Positions 33,459 through 42,117 of a DNA stretch of 64,000 nucleotides are shown here, in pieces. Both the position numbers and the translations under genes were made by a program. The notes under the pieces were generated by a model, which saw only the letters and a program-made list of their open reading frames with translations, searched no databases and was not told the origin of the DNA. The DNA lies in NCBI RefSeq assembly GCF_042649585.1, contig NZ_JBHRZM010000009.1, positions 186,001 to 250,000 of the forward strand, given 5' to 3'. The stretch is from Helicobacter_F equorum (lineage in GTDB: Bacteria; Campylobacterota; Campylobacteria; Campylobacterales; Helicobacteraceae). How positions within the stretch are numbered: position 1 is the stretch's first letter; every line of letters begins with the position of its first letter.

Positions 33459-33635
33459 CTATTTTTTGTAATAATCACCGGTAGCACCCACACATTGTTG
33501 TGTGCATTGCCCATTTTGGCAAATAGTTTGGCATTCTATAGCTTGGTATGAACCTACAGGTTTTTTGTGTGAGCAAGCACTAAAACATATAAGACTTACC
33601 ATCATAGCTCCTATAAGATTTATGAAAACTCGCAT
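33459..33635 (-). CDS. 58-residue cysteine-rich lipoprotein
   Basis: The start ATG has AAGGAG five bases upstream. The product opens with a lipoprotein signal (MRVFINLIGAMMVSLICFSAC), the lipobox being FSAC, followed by a mature peptide of about 37 residues. That peptide has four further cysteines arranged C-x3-C-x5-C-x4-C (IECQTICQNGQCTQQCVG), which suggests two disulfides or a metal site. It ends DYYKK. I do not recognise a family. An overlapping ATG one base out of frame gives only a short peptide and is not preferred. Confidence 0.7.
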   Translation of the reverse strand: MRVFINLIGAMMVSLICFSACSHKKPVGSYQAIECQTICQNGQCTQQCVGATGDYYKK

Positions 33636-33778
33636 TCATACTCCTTAGAAAAATAAAAATTATTTCTGCAATCACAACAAAGCATTTTTTATACCATTAT
33701 GACAACCTAAAAGAATTAGGCAAAGTTTCTCAATGCATGCCAAGGTTTTTGTGAAGTGGTTTGTAGCGTAGATTCTCA

Positions 33779-34537
33779 CTACGGCAAATCTATTTCTAAG
33801 CCTACAGGGCAATGATCGCTACCAAAAACTTCAGGATAAATTTTAGCGCCTAAGAGTTTTGAATCTAAAACTTTAGAGCAGAGAAAATAATCAATCCGCC
33901 ACCCAGTGTTATTCTCTCGCGCTTTTCCCATGTAACTCCACCAGCTATATGCTCCCTCTAGCGTGGGATAAAAATGTCTAAATGTATCAGTGAATCCAGA
34001 ATCTAGAAGCTGTGTCATTTTCTCACGCTCTTCATCAGTAAAACCTGCATTTCTGCGGTTTGTTTTTGGATTTTTGAGATCAATTTCTTGGTGAGCGACA
34101 TTGAGATCCCCGCACACGATCACAGGCTTTATTTTTTCTAGATTTTTGAGATAGGCGCGAAAATCATCTTCCCATTCCATACGATATGATAATCTCTCTA
34201 GTTCCCGCTTAGAGTTTGGCGTATAGACATTGACAAGATAAAAATCCTTATATTCTGCACAAATAATACGCCCTTCTTTGTCGTGGTGTGCAATACCCAT
34301 ATCATACGCGATACTTAATGGTTTGGTTTTGCTAAAAATTGCTACCCCAGAATAACCCTTTTTTTCGGCACTATTCCAGTATTCTTCATAATTAGGAAAA
34401 TCAAATGTGGCTTGTTCGCGTTGCATTTTGGATTCTTGGATACAAAATACATCAGCATTAACAGACTTAAAAAAATCCATAAAGCCCTTATTCATGCAGG
34501 CTCTAAGCCCATTGACATTCCACGAAATGAGTTTCAA
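33779..34537 (-). CDS. xth: exodeoxyribonuclease III
   Basis: 252 residues. KLISWNVNGLRACMNKG opens the endonuclease/exonuclease/phosphatase fold. IQESK holds the metal-binding glutamate, VCGDLNVAHQEIDLKNPKTN is the central catalytic segment, and the end carries GSDHCPVGLEI. ExoIII repairs abasic sites. It is followed upstream, 12 bases away, by the flavin reductase gene and is likely co-transcribed. Confidence 0.95.
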   Translation of the reverse strand: MKLISWNVNGLRACMNKGFMDFFKSVNADVFCIQESKMQREQATFDFPNYEEYWNSAEKKGYSGVAIFSKTKPLSIAYDMGIAHHDKEGRIICAEYKDFYLVNVYTPNSKRELERLSYRMEWEDDFRAYLKNLEKIKPVIVCGDLNVAHQEIDLKNPKTNRRNAGFTDEEREKMTQLLDSGFTDTFRHFYPTLEGAYSWWSYMGKARENNTGWRIDYFLCSKVLDSKLLGAKIYPEVFGSDHCPVGLEIDLP

Positions 34538-34549
34538 AATACTTACCCT

Positions 34550-35506
34550 TTAACCAAGGCGTTTTTTGATTTCACAAGCGATTTCATATCCGTGATTTAA
34601 TCCAGCAGCGATTGATCCACCGCTTTTTAGTGCGATATCTCCTGCTAAAAACACATTTTCTATAGAGCTTTCTAGTTTTTCATTTGAAATCGGTGTGCCA
34701 TTTTCATCAAGTGCTAATTGGCATTTTTTTAGAAAATCTATAGGCGCAGCACCACCTATCGCATAGACAACTCTATCAAAGGTTTCACTTTGATGATTCG
34801 TGAAATTAACTTTTACTTCGCCTTCAGTATCTTCTAATCCTTGTATATCCACACCTAGACGTGTTTTTAGTTTTCCGCTTTGGATAGAATCTTGGAGTTG
34901 CTTGGCATTGACTTCATTGATACGGCTAAATTCTGTGCGACGATAGTTAAGTGTCGTGTCATTGTCTTTGCATAGCAAGGTGGCGTATTCTACTGCTGAA
35001 TTACCACCACCTACGACCAATACTTTTTCATCACTTTGGATATTGTTGGCATTAAATTGCACTTTTTTTCTAATTGTTGGTGGAATGGGATAGCTTGGTT
35101 TGTTTGGTTGCCCCATTTTACCAATAGCTATGACAACAAATTTTGCCTTAAAACTTTGCCCACCACTACTATGAATTTCAAATATATCACCTACTTTTTG
35201 GATGGATTCTATGTCGGTTTTGTAGTGAATCTTGAGGTTTTCTAGGAGTTTATCAAAAAGCTCTAGTGTGCTTTCTTTGTTCCCATCTACAAAATGTATG
35301 CTACCTTTGAGATCAACAATTTGCCCTTTGTAGTCTTTATCCACGCGCTTACCATCTTTATAGAATTGTCGGATAGTTGCACTATGTTGCTCACTTTTTT
35401 CAAACACTGCGACATTTGTAATACCTAGTGCTACACTTTCCACAGCAGCACCTATACCACCGGGACCACCACCGATAATTGCTACATTATACATTTCAGC
35501 CATCAT
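34550..35506 (-). CDS. FAD/NAD(P)-dependent oxidoreductase (TrxB2-like)
   Basis: 318 residues with two dinucleotide-binding motifs: AIIGGGPGGIGAA at the N terminus for FAD and LVVGGGNSAVEYA (about 165) for NAD(P)H, and the C-terminal FLAGDIALKSGGSIAAG. The CxxC dithiol of true thioredoxin reductases is absent. It matches the second thioredoxin-reductase-like protein of H. pylori and related YpdA/ferredoxin-NADP reductase-like enzymes, so its electron acceptor is uncertain. The start overlaps ccoS by four bases. Confidence 0.85.
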   Translation of the reverse strand: MMAEMYNVAIIGGGPGGIGAAVESVALGITNVAVFEKSEQHSATIRQFYKDGKRVDKDYKGQIVDLKGSIHFVDGNKESTLELFDKLLENLKIHYKTDIESIQKVGDIFEIHSSGGQSFKAKFVVIAIGKMGQPNKPSYPIPPTIRKKVQFNANNIQSDEKVLVVGGGNSAVEYATLLCKDNDTTLNYRRTEFSRINEVNAKQLQDSIQSGKLKTRLGVDIQGLEDTEGEVKVNFTNHQSETFDRVVYAIGGAAPIDFLKKCQLALDENGTPISNEKLESSIENVFLAGDIALKSGGSIAAGLNHGYEIACEIKKRLG

Positions 35507-35745
35507 GACTCCTTTTTGTTTTGGGATTGTGTGATTTGAGAATCTAGCTCTTGTAAAAAATCATGTTTTTGGTGTTGGTTTGCAATTTTATTCAAATCTT
35601 CAGGAGTGTCAAAAAGCACACCTTCCATCATTTTGTTTTCATCATCGAATTGTCCATTTTTTAGTCCCCACAAGAATCCAAGAAGACCAAAAAATCCCAA
35701 TATAAGAGAAATACCAAGCATGAAAGCTATAATCTCGACATTCAA
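35503..35745 (-). CDS. ccoS: cbb3 oxidase assembly protein CcoS
   Basis: 80 residues. One transmembrane helix (about residues 6-28) is followed by FLWGLKNGQFDDENKM, which matches the CcoS signature FLWAVRxGQFDD. The C-terminal tail is polar. CcoS is needed for insertion of heme and copper into the cbb3-type cytochrome oxidase, the only terminal oxidase of Helicobacter. The ccoNOQP genes are not in this window. It is translationally coupled to the flavin reductase. Confidence 0.85.
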   Translation of the reverse strand: MNVEIIAFMLGISLILGFFGLLGFLWGLKNGQFDDENKMMEGVLFDTPEDLNKIANQHQKHDFLQELDSQITQSQNKKES

Positions 35746-35810
35746 AATTTAATCCTTAGATATAAGTGTATATTTTGCCAAAATGTAATTAATAAAGCCA
35801 TTACCCCTCA

Positions 35811-37853
35811 CTAAAAAAGTAAATCTTCCTCGACATTTGTTACCGATGGGGTTGTTGGTGGAAGTTTGGAAATATTAGTGTAGAGATATTCCCCATCCGC
35901 AAAGGTTTTTTTCATGATGCCATTTGGCACATCAAAGTGTCTTTTGAGACCAGGTTCAATTTTTAGGAGTTTATTGAAAAAATATGCATTCACAGGTGCG
36001 GCAACGATACCACCTGTCTCTACAGGACCTATTGGCGTGTTATTGTCCCGTCCATACCATATGATGGTTTGTATGCTTGGGGAATAACCACAAAACCAAC
36101 CATCGATATTTTGGTTTGATGTTCCTGTTTTTCCTGCTATCTCTAGATTTGCGACGCGTGCTCTTATCCCAGTCCCACGATTGACGACATCATGCAAGAT
36201 ATCTGTTACCAAAAACGCTTGTTGTGGTTGTGTGTATTCACGCGTGACAATAGGAAATGTGTAGGTTTCACCCTGCACATCGACGATAGAATCTACTAAG
36301 CGTGGAGTTATCATCGTGCCATAGTTGGAAAAAACAGAATAAAACTTCGTAGCTTCTAGTGGAGAAAGGCTAAGGCTTCCTAAAACAATTGACATATCAT
36401 TTGGGACATATGGGAATTCAAAATCTTTGATGCCTCTATATATGACATCAAATCCTACTTGCTGTACTAGATTCAGTGTTGCGAGATTGGCAGATTTGCG
36501 TAATGCCTCACGAAGAGTGATGAGACCGCCATATGCACCCACATTTTTTGGCTTCCACACATCCTCTTCGTCTTCTTGATCACTTTGCGTATTTTCATTT
36601 GTATTACCAAATTTTCTTGGTGCATCCATGACTTGCCATGCCGGAGAATAGCCCCTGTCAAAGGCTACAAGGTAGATAAAAGGTTTAATACTAGAGCCAA
36701 ATTGTCGTTTGGCTTGTGTTGCGCGATTAAACACAGATTTTTTATAATCCACGCCACCTACAAGCGCTAAAATTTTGCCACTTTGGGATTCTGTAACAAC
36801 CATAGCCCCATTCAATTCACCGTATTTATTTGCCTCTGATTCTTTAGGTTTCGCATAGATAAGTCCTTCAGAATCTAGCTCTTCACGTATAAAAGCCTTT
36901 GGATATTGTTCCAATAAACGTTCGTTGATGTGATTATAACCATATCGTAATGCCTCTTGTGCGATATTTTGATAATCTAAATCTATTGTGAGATAAATTT
37001 TATAGCCACCGGTTTTTAGATCCGGGTATATTGGACTAAGTTGGCGCACGACTTCATCGACTGCATAAGGCGCGACATTTTGTGTGAGGCTTTTGTCATT
37101 ATACACATATGGAATCTCCACAATTGCTACCTCATATTCTTCTTGTGTGATCCACCCTATGTCTTTTAGCCTATCTAAAATGTTGTTTGCGCGCCCTAAT
37201 GAATGCTGGAGGTTTTTTGATGGATCATACGTGTCTGGGGCTTTTGGAAGTCCCATAAGCATACACATTTCTTTGAGTGTGAGTTCATTAAGATTCTTAT
37301 GAAAATATCCAAGTGCAGCGGTTTTTACCCCATAATATCCATGTCCCCAAAAGATATAGTTTAGATAAATCTCCAAAATATCTTCCTTACTCATATTTTG
37401 TTCTAATGTGATGGCAAACATCGCTTCTTTTATTTTGCGTTTGAGTGTTCTTTCTGGTGAGAGTGCTATGTTTTTGACAACTTGTTGCGTGAGTGTGCTA
37501 CCACCTTCAGAATATTTAAGGTTTTTGACATTTTTGACAATGGCGCGAGAGATTGCATCTGGATTGATACCCATATGCTCAAAAAATAATGTGTCTTCAA
37601 CGGCTAGGAGAATCTCGATAATTCTTGGGGGTATTTCTTCAAACTTAGCATATAATCGATAGTGTTCACTAAAAAGATTTGCTACTAAGCGACCTTTTGT
37701 GTCAAAAATTTGCGTGGTAATATCCATTTTATGGCGTTTGACAGATTCTATTTCACCTTGCACTTCTGTATATACACCATAAAGATATATACCCACACCA
37801 AAAAGAGCTACAAAAAATGCAACCCCTGTGCTATATCGTATTATTCGCCACAC
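35811..37853 (-). CDS. penicillin-binding protein 1A
   Basis: 680 residues. An N-terminal membrane anchor (about 8-28) is followed by the glycosyltransferase domain with VEDTLFFEHMGIN and EGGSTLTQQVVKN. The transpeptidase domain has the SxxK motif in GSSIKPF, SAN in RKSANLATL and KTGTS near 575. It polymerises and crosslinks peptidoglycan in the periplasm. It corresponds to the H. pylori class A PBP, which lies close to tlpD there also. Confidence 0.94.
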   Translation of the reverse strand: MWRIIRYSTGVAFFVALFGVGIYLYGVYTEVQGEIESVKRHKMDITTQIFDTKGRLVANLFSEHYRLYAKFEEIPPRIIEILLAVEDTLFFEHMGINPDAISRAIVKNVKNLKYSEGGSTLTQQVVKNIALSPERTLKRKIKEAMFAITLEQNMSKEDILEIYLNYIFWGHGYYGVKTAALGYFHKNLNELTLKEMCMLMGLPKAPDTYDPSKNLQHSLGRANNILDRLKDIGWITQEEYEVAIVEIPYVYNDKSLTQNVAPYAVDEVVRQLSPIYPDLKTGGYKIYLTIDLDYQNIAQEALRYGYNHINERLLEQYPKAFIREELDSEGLIYAKPKESEANKYGELNGAMVVTESQSGKILALVGGVDYKKSVFNRATQAKRQFGSSIKPFIYLVAFDRGYSPAWQVMDAPRKFGNTNENTQSDQEDEEDVWKPKNVGAYGGLITLREALRKSANLATLNLVQQVGFDVIYRGIKDFEFPYVPNDMSIVLGSLSLSPLEATKFYSVFSNYGTMITPRLVDSIVDVQGETYTFPIVTREYTQPQQAFLVTDILHDVVNRGTGIRARVANLEIAGKTGTSNQNIDGWFCGYSPSIQTIIWYGRDNNTPIGPVETGGIVAAPVNAYFFNKLLKIEPGLKRHFDVPNGIMKKTFADGEYLYTNISKLPPTTPSVTNVEEDLLF

Positions 37854-37870
37854 TGATAGTCTTTGAGAAT

Positions 37871-39187
37871 TTATTGTGCTTTGGGTGAACCCTCTAGCTC
37901 ACTTATTTTAGCCTGAGTTTCATCATGAACTTCTGTGTAAAGCTCATCTATACAACGCATTACACCATCACTACCTTTTTCCATTTCTGATACTTTTTCT
38001 TGTATGCAAGATTTTGCACACGCTGTATTAGGATCTTCAAGCAAATTAACCAATGAAATAGCTTGTGTATGCACCTCTTCATGAAATGGATCAAGTTTTT
38101 TGTATCCTTGCGTGTGACTAAATAATTGCTTACCTCGCCCTTCATAATACCATTTGCCTAGACGACAATTTCTGTGATCCACTTTATTGAAGCTATCTTT
38201 AATACCAAACAAGAATCCGTAGAGATTATTTTTATACACCGTATGGTCAAGCTTTGCAAGTGTGCAGAAGATTCTAGAGCTTAACGATGATGAAATTTGG
38301 TTATTGATAAGGTTGCTTGTTTTTAGTTGGTTAATAAGATCAGTAAGTGCAGATATGACATCTCTTACAACATTTGTAGCGGTATTTGTTTCTTCTGTTC
38401 CACTTTGAATATCATTAGCTTCTTGTTGCATAGATTTTACGACAACAGCTATTTCTTTAGTAGCCTTTTGTGTTTTTTCAGCAAGTTTTCGCACTTCATC
38501 TGCTACCACGGCAAACCCTCTTCCATGTTCTCCAGCACGTGCTGCTTCGATAGCGGCATTAAGTGCCAAAAGGTTTGTTTGTTCGGCTATATCATCAATA
38601 AGTGAAACAACATTGGTAATCTCGTTGCTTCTTTGCGCTAGAGAATCCACAAGTTGTGTGGAAATCTGCATTTTTTCATATAACACTTCGATTTTTTCCA
38701 ATGCATCGCTACTAAGTTCGCGACCATTTTCTGCTTTTTGCACAGATTCATTAGATCGTGAAACCACTTCTGTAGATTGTTCTAACACTTCTTGTAGCGC
38801 AGATTGTGTACCAGCAATACCGGCTGACATAGAGCGACTATAAACATCAAATAAGTCAAAACCACCACTTTTATCACTGCGCAAATCCAAAGCCATAGCG
38901 GAATAATAGACTACATCACCCACTTTTTTAGTTGCAATAGTAAATTCTCCCATAGGTAATGCCAATGTTGTTAGATCATGGTGCAAGTGTGCAGCAAATG
39001 TATCAAAATTTTGTAGTCTAGAAGCAACCTGATTTTTGAAGACAACTTCGCCATTTTTAATACCCACAATAATTTCTTTTTGTGTAAAGCCTAAAGCCTC
39101 TTTGTAATGCTCTAATTCTTCTTTGAGGCTTTGCACCTCTCTTGCAAGTTGATTGTGATCGTTTGCTTGTTTTTTTGTGCCAAACAT
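37871..39187 (-). CDS. tlpD: soluble chemoreceptor TlpD with CZB domain
   Basis: 438 residues from MFGTKK, preceded by AGGGGAG. A coiled-coil N terminus is followed by a poorly conserved sensor region and the MCP signalling tip EQTNLLALNAAIEAARAGEHG. A C-terminal chemoreceptor zinc-binding domain reads HTVYKNNLYG, HRNCRLGKWYYEGRG and HEEVHTQA, holding the 3His/1Cys site. There is no membrane helix, so it is cytoplasmic, as for TlpD, which senses oxidants and energy state. The frame is open 54 codons further upstream but lacks a ribosome site. Confidence 0.92.
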   Translation of the reverse strand: MFGTKKQANDHNQLAREVQSLKEELEHYKEALGFTQKEIIVGIKNGEVVFKNQVASRLQNFDTFAAHLHHDLTTLALPMGEFTIATKKVGDVVYYSAMALDLRSDKSGGFDLFDVYSRSMSAGIAGTQSALQEVLEQSTEVVSRSNESVQKAENGRELSSDALEKIEVLYEKMQISTQLVDSLAQRSNEITNVVSLIDDIAEQTNLLALNAAIEAARAGEHGRGFAVVADEVRKLAEKTQKATKEIAVVVKSMQQEANDIQSGTEETNTATNVVRDVISALTDLINQLKTSNLINNQISSSLSSRIFCTLAKLDHTVYKNNLYGFLFGIKDSFNKVDHRNCRLGKWYYEGRGKQLFSHTQGYKKLDPFHEEVHTQAISLVNLLEDPNTACAKSCIQEKVSEMEKGSDGVMRCIDELYTEVHDETQAKISELEGSPKAQ

Positions 39188-39356
39188 CGACATTTCTCCC
39201 CTAAATAAATTTTTGAAACCCACTGGGATTATGCCATAAAAACTCTGAAAAGAGACAAAAATCATAGAAAGATTGGAGTGTGAAATACTATATATAAAGT
39301 TATATTGTAATTTGTCTAAAAACCTAAAGCTTATCATGGTTTTTATCAATAACTTA

Positions 39357-39365
39357 TGTTACAAT
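39357..39365 (+). promoter_or_regulatory. extended -10 element of fur
   Basis: TGTTACAAT, 37 bases before the fur start, matches the extended -10 consensus. AT-rich stretches just upstream could host Fur boxes, as autoregulation is established for fur in H. pylori, but no convincing Fur box can be picked by eye. Confidence 0.5.
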
Positions 39366-39402
39366 CTCAAAATATATTAAATCTTGATAAAAGGGTATAA
39401 CG

Positions 39403-39858
39403 ATGATTGATACCAAGCGCTTAGAAACTTTAGAGTCGATTTTGAATCGGTTGCGTGTAGAGATTAAGCGCAATGGATTAAAAAATTCTAAACAACGCGA
39501 GGAGATTCTCATCGTGCTATATAAAAGTGGTACACATCTAAGCCCTGAAGAAATTACAAACAAAATTCGTATGGTGGATAAAAACGCAAGTATTTCATCA
39601 GTCTATAGAATCTTAAGCTTTTTGGAAAAAAGTGGTTTTATTACAGCACTAGAGGCTGATAAAAGTGGGAGACGCTATGAAATCGCCGCCAAAGAACATC
39701 ATGATCATATCATTTGTCTTGATTGTGGTGACATTATAGAGTTTGTGAATCCGCAAATTGAAGCCTTGCAAATTGAAATTGCTAAAGAATTTGGTGCTAC
39801 AATCATTAGCCACGATATGCGACTTTTTGTAAAATGTGCTAAATGCCAAAAACAATAG
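39403..39858 (+). CDS. fur: ferric uptake regulator Fur
   Basis: 151 residues. The N-terminal extension (about 20 residues) precedes the winged helix (KNSKQREEILIVLYKSG, SVYRILSFLEKSGFI). The metal site HHDHIICLDCGDIIEF and the C-terminal CAKCQKQ follow, the two CxxC pairs forming the structural zinc site. It agrees with Helicobacter Fur and is distinct from the second Fur-family gene at 56 kb. It is the master iron regulator. Downstream genes are unrelated fragments. Confidence 0.94.
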   Translation: MIDTKRLETLESILNRLRVEIKRNGLKNSKQREEILIVLYKSGTHLSPEEITNKIRMVDKNASISSVYRILSFLEKSGFITALEADKSGRRYEIAAKEHHDHIICLDCGDIIEFVNPQIEALQIEIAKEFGATIISHDMRLFVKCAKCQKQ

Positions 39859-39908
39859 ACACAACAATTTAACAGATAGATTCAACATTTCTCTTTTTAA
39901 GGATATAT

Positions 39909-40166
39909 ATGGGGGTAAGTTGCCTTCAATCCGATATAACAACGTTGCGTGGAATAGAAGATAGTAGTATTGAATCTTTTTCAATCATGGGGCACTTGAT
40001 GGTTTTGGGCTTGGCATATATGGGGAGCCTATTTAATTCAGATGCATGGCGACTTGCACTATTGTCAGTTCAAAGGGTGTTAAAGAATGGTGGTAGATTC
40101 TATCTGGCTGCACAGATTGGCAAACAAGACAAATTTCGTTTTAATGCGGGTAGAACTTTAGACTAA
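39909..40166 (+). pseudogene. DUF268-like gene fragment with compensating frameshifts
   Basis: The fragment starts with an AAGGATATAT ribosome site and reads LQSDITTLRGIEDSSIESFS. Then, in a different frame, it continues ALDGFGLGIYGEPI, the core of DUF268 proteins found near glycan genes, and returns to the first frame as DAWRLALLSVQRVLKNGGRFYLAAQIG. Translating the first frame alone gives a 85-residue product with a scrambled middle. Both ends are missing relative to what I remember of the family. I interpret it as an inactive remnant. Confidence 0.65.
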
Positions 40167-40180
40167 ATACAATTTGCCAC

Positions 40181-40360
40181 ATGTCCCATAAAGAGCTGCA
40201 TTTTCTTAAAAGGCATGGTTTGGATACTTATCCTTGCATATATCAACAGGGTGATGAAACCTTTGCCCATGATTCTAAACTTAATTTTTTATGCAATCAA
40301 ATTTCTGCTACAGCCTTGATGATGTTTCAAAAAAAGATAGGAAATTATTGTAAAGTTTGA
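40181..40360 (+). pseudogene. unidentified 59-residue ORF, probable gene fragment
   Basis: An open frame of 59 codons begins MSHKELHFLKRHGLDTYPC and ends MFQKKIGNYCKV. No good ribosome site precedes its ATG. It follows the DUF268 remnant in the same direction and could be the 3' end of a neighbouring or the same gene. I see no family resemblance. Confidence 0.3.
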
Positions 40361-40667
40361 ACACGACAATGCCATAAAACGTATTAATACGTTGATACAA
40401 ATCAAACTATATCAGTAACCACTTTAAATTTTGCATTCTCTACTTAATAATTTTATGTGTAGTTTTATATGCCTTTTAAACATATAAAACATACTTAAAT
40501 ACGCTAAAAATTGTATATCTTTTACTTTAAAGTTAAAACAATAGATTGTAGATGAAATTATAGATAAGTGAGATATATCACTTATACACATACATAATTT
40601 ACCACTTTAATAAACTTAAAACAAAAATTGCTACAATTTCAACATTTTTTAACAAGGAGATTCCATT
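40361..40667. other. AT-rich intergenic region
   Basis: This 307-base stretch upstream of the GT8 gene contains no ORF or repeat that I can support. It is very AT-rich, with several TATA-like strings, and must hold the GT8 promoter; no single candidate stands out. The last bases (AACAAGGAGATTCC) are the GT8 ribosome site. Confidence 0.6.
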
Positions 40668-41858
40668 ATGTATCATATTGTGTTTAATATAAATGATGAT
40701 TATATGAAATATCTTGCGGTTTTGTGCCATAGTATTGTGAAAAATGCTGTATATAATAGTACTGATGAGATTACGGGGGGGGGGGGCGAAACCATCGCTC
40801 ACACTCAATCAATAAGTTGTCATGCAAAAGATAATGTAGGCACAATACATTCATTAAACAACATCGCCCTATCTAAGGATAACATATTTTCATATGAATC
40901 ACAAAACAGCCAGATACAAAATAACCCATTTGCTTTTCACATTCTCACAGACGGCTTAAAACATGAAACAGAGCAAAAACTTCAAGCCTTAGAAATAGAG
41001 TTAAATAGGCTTTATCCTTGCAAGTTTCATATTTATACCCTTTCAGATTCTATATTTCAGGGTTTGCCAAAACTAAATAATAATTATCTTACATATTTTA
41101 GGATAAAGATGGTGAGCTGTTTGCCAAAAGAGATTAAAACATGTTTATATCTTGATGTTGATATGCTTTGTATGGCAGATATTAGAGAGATTTTTTATAA
41201 AGATTTAGGGGATAAAATATGCGGTGCTGCATTGGATGCAGATTATTGGTCTTCTCGTATTATGCCTAGTATAAATGGTGACAATAATGGCTTTGCATTA
41301 AATATTGACACTTATTTTAATGCTGGATTTATGCTGATAAACCTAGAGCAATATAGAATCCATAATATAGAACAAAAATGCTTTGAATGGTTAAAGCAAT
41401 ATGTGCCAATATTCCATGATCAAGATACGCTAAATGCGGTATTGAGCGAACATATTTGCATTTTGCCATTTGAATGGAATTTTATGATAGGGCATGTAGA
41501 AAATAGAGATAAGAGTGCTTTCAAAGGTGAGAGCCAAGAATCTAGTCTTGCCTATACCTATCAAGAATACATGGAGGCAAAAAACACTATTAAGATATTG
41601 CATTATCTTACTCCAATAAAGCCTTGGCATACACTTAGAATGAATGAGGATGGAAGCATAGTAAGCTGTGCCTATCGCAATCAATGGTGGATAGAAGCAT
41701 GCAATACGCCAATTTTTGGCAAAGAATTACAAATTTTATATATACAAAGGCAAGAAAGTGCGATTTTTAATCTCTCAATTTTGCTTACAAAAAAGAGACC
41801 GCTAAAACGATTAAAACAATCACTTAAAAGACGGATTAAGAATTTCTTGTATAGTTAA
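40668..41858 (+). CDS. glycosyltransferase family 8, phase-variable, frame on
   Basis: 396 residues of the LgtC/WaaJ-like GT8 family. The N-terminal strand IVFNINDDYMKYLAVLCHSIV is the nucleotide-binding start. LYLDVDMLCMADIREI carries the DxD metal motif (163-165). TYFNAGFMLINLEQYR, FHDQDTLNAV and LHYLTPIKPWH follow in the expected order, and the end is basic. It probably adds a hexose to lipopolysaccharide core in the cytoplasm. A G12 tract at residues 36-40, followed by about 45 polar residues, is inserted between the first helix and the next strand. The present length keeps the frame open. Confidence 0.88.
   Translation: MYHIVFNINDDYMKYLAVLCHSIVKNAVYNSTDEITGGGGETIAHTQSISCHAKDNVGTIHSLNNIALSKDNIFSYESQNSQIQNNPFAFHILTDGLKHETEQKLQALEIELNRLYPCKFHIYTLSDSIFQGLPKLNNNYLTYFRIKMVSCLPKEIKTCLYLDVDMLCMADIREIFYKDLGDKICGAALDADYWSSRIMPSINGDNNGFALNIDTYFNAGFMLINLEQYRIHNIEQKCFEWLKQYVPIFHDQDTLNAVLSEHICILPFEWNFMIGHVENRDKSAFKGESQESSLAYTYQEYMEAKNTIKILHYLTPIKPWHTLRMNEDGSIVSCAYRNQWWIEACNTPIFGKELQILYIQRQESAIFNLSILLTKKRPLKRLKQSLKRRIKNFLYS
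40775..40786 (+). repeat. G12 homopolymer in the GT8 gene
   Basis: Twelve G in a row encode TGGGGE. Loss or gain of one G truncates the protein soon after residue 40. This is the usual slipped-strand phase variation signature of Helicobacter surface genes. Confidence 0.95.
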
Positions 41859-42117
41859 ATACGCTTATAAAGCGATCCTATTAAGTTTTATATGTGTCTA
41901 ATTATTGATGGATAATCGGCTATCCCCCCCCCCTAAAAGCTTATTTCTAAACACAGTGTTGCATGGCTAAAATCAAGCAATTGTGTGCTAAATTTTTTTG
42001 TGAAGCTGTGATATATTTTTATTTTTGTGAAAAGAATTAAAAGATATTTTTATCAAAGGGTATCCACCAAGAGGTGGATTTGCTCAAAATACTTCTTTAC
42101 TATGAGAAAGTATTTTT
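41859..42117. other. intergenic region with C10 tract and two hairpins
   Basis: Between the GT8 gene and the DUF3015-like gene. It contains a C10 tract within a 20-codon ORF, a hairpin ATCCACC/GGTGGAT at 42062-42079, and a second hairpin AAAATACTT/AAGTATTTT at about 42087-42117 that is followed by T residues on the plus strand. The second would serve as a terminator for the GT8 gene and perhaps for the minus-strand gene. Confidence 0.55.
41924..41933 (+). repeat. orphan C10 homopolymer
   Basis: Ten C in a non-genic, AT-rich context. A small ORF begins ATG at 41908 and reads MDNRLSPPPKSLFLNTVLHG before a stop. Such tracts are otherwise found in phase-variable genes, so this may be the relic of one. 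Confidence 0.9.

Noticed and set aside
39188..39349. Longer N terminus for TlpD
   Set aside because: The open frame continues upstream but with no ribosome site; MFGTKK after AGGGGAG matches the known TlpD start.
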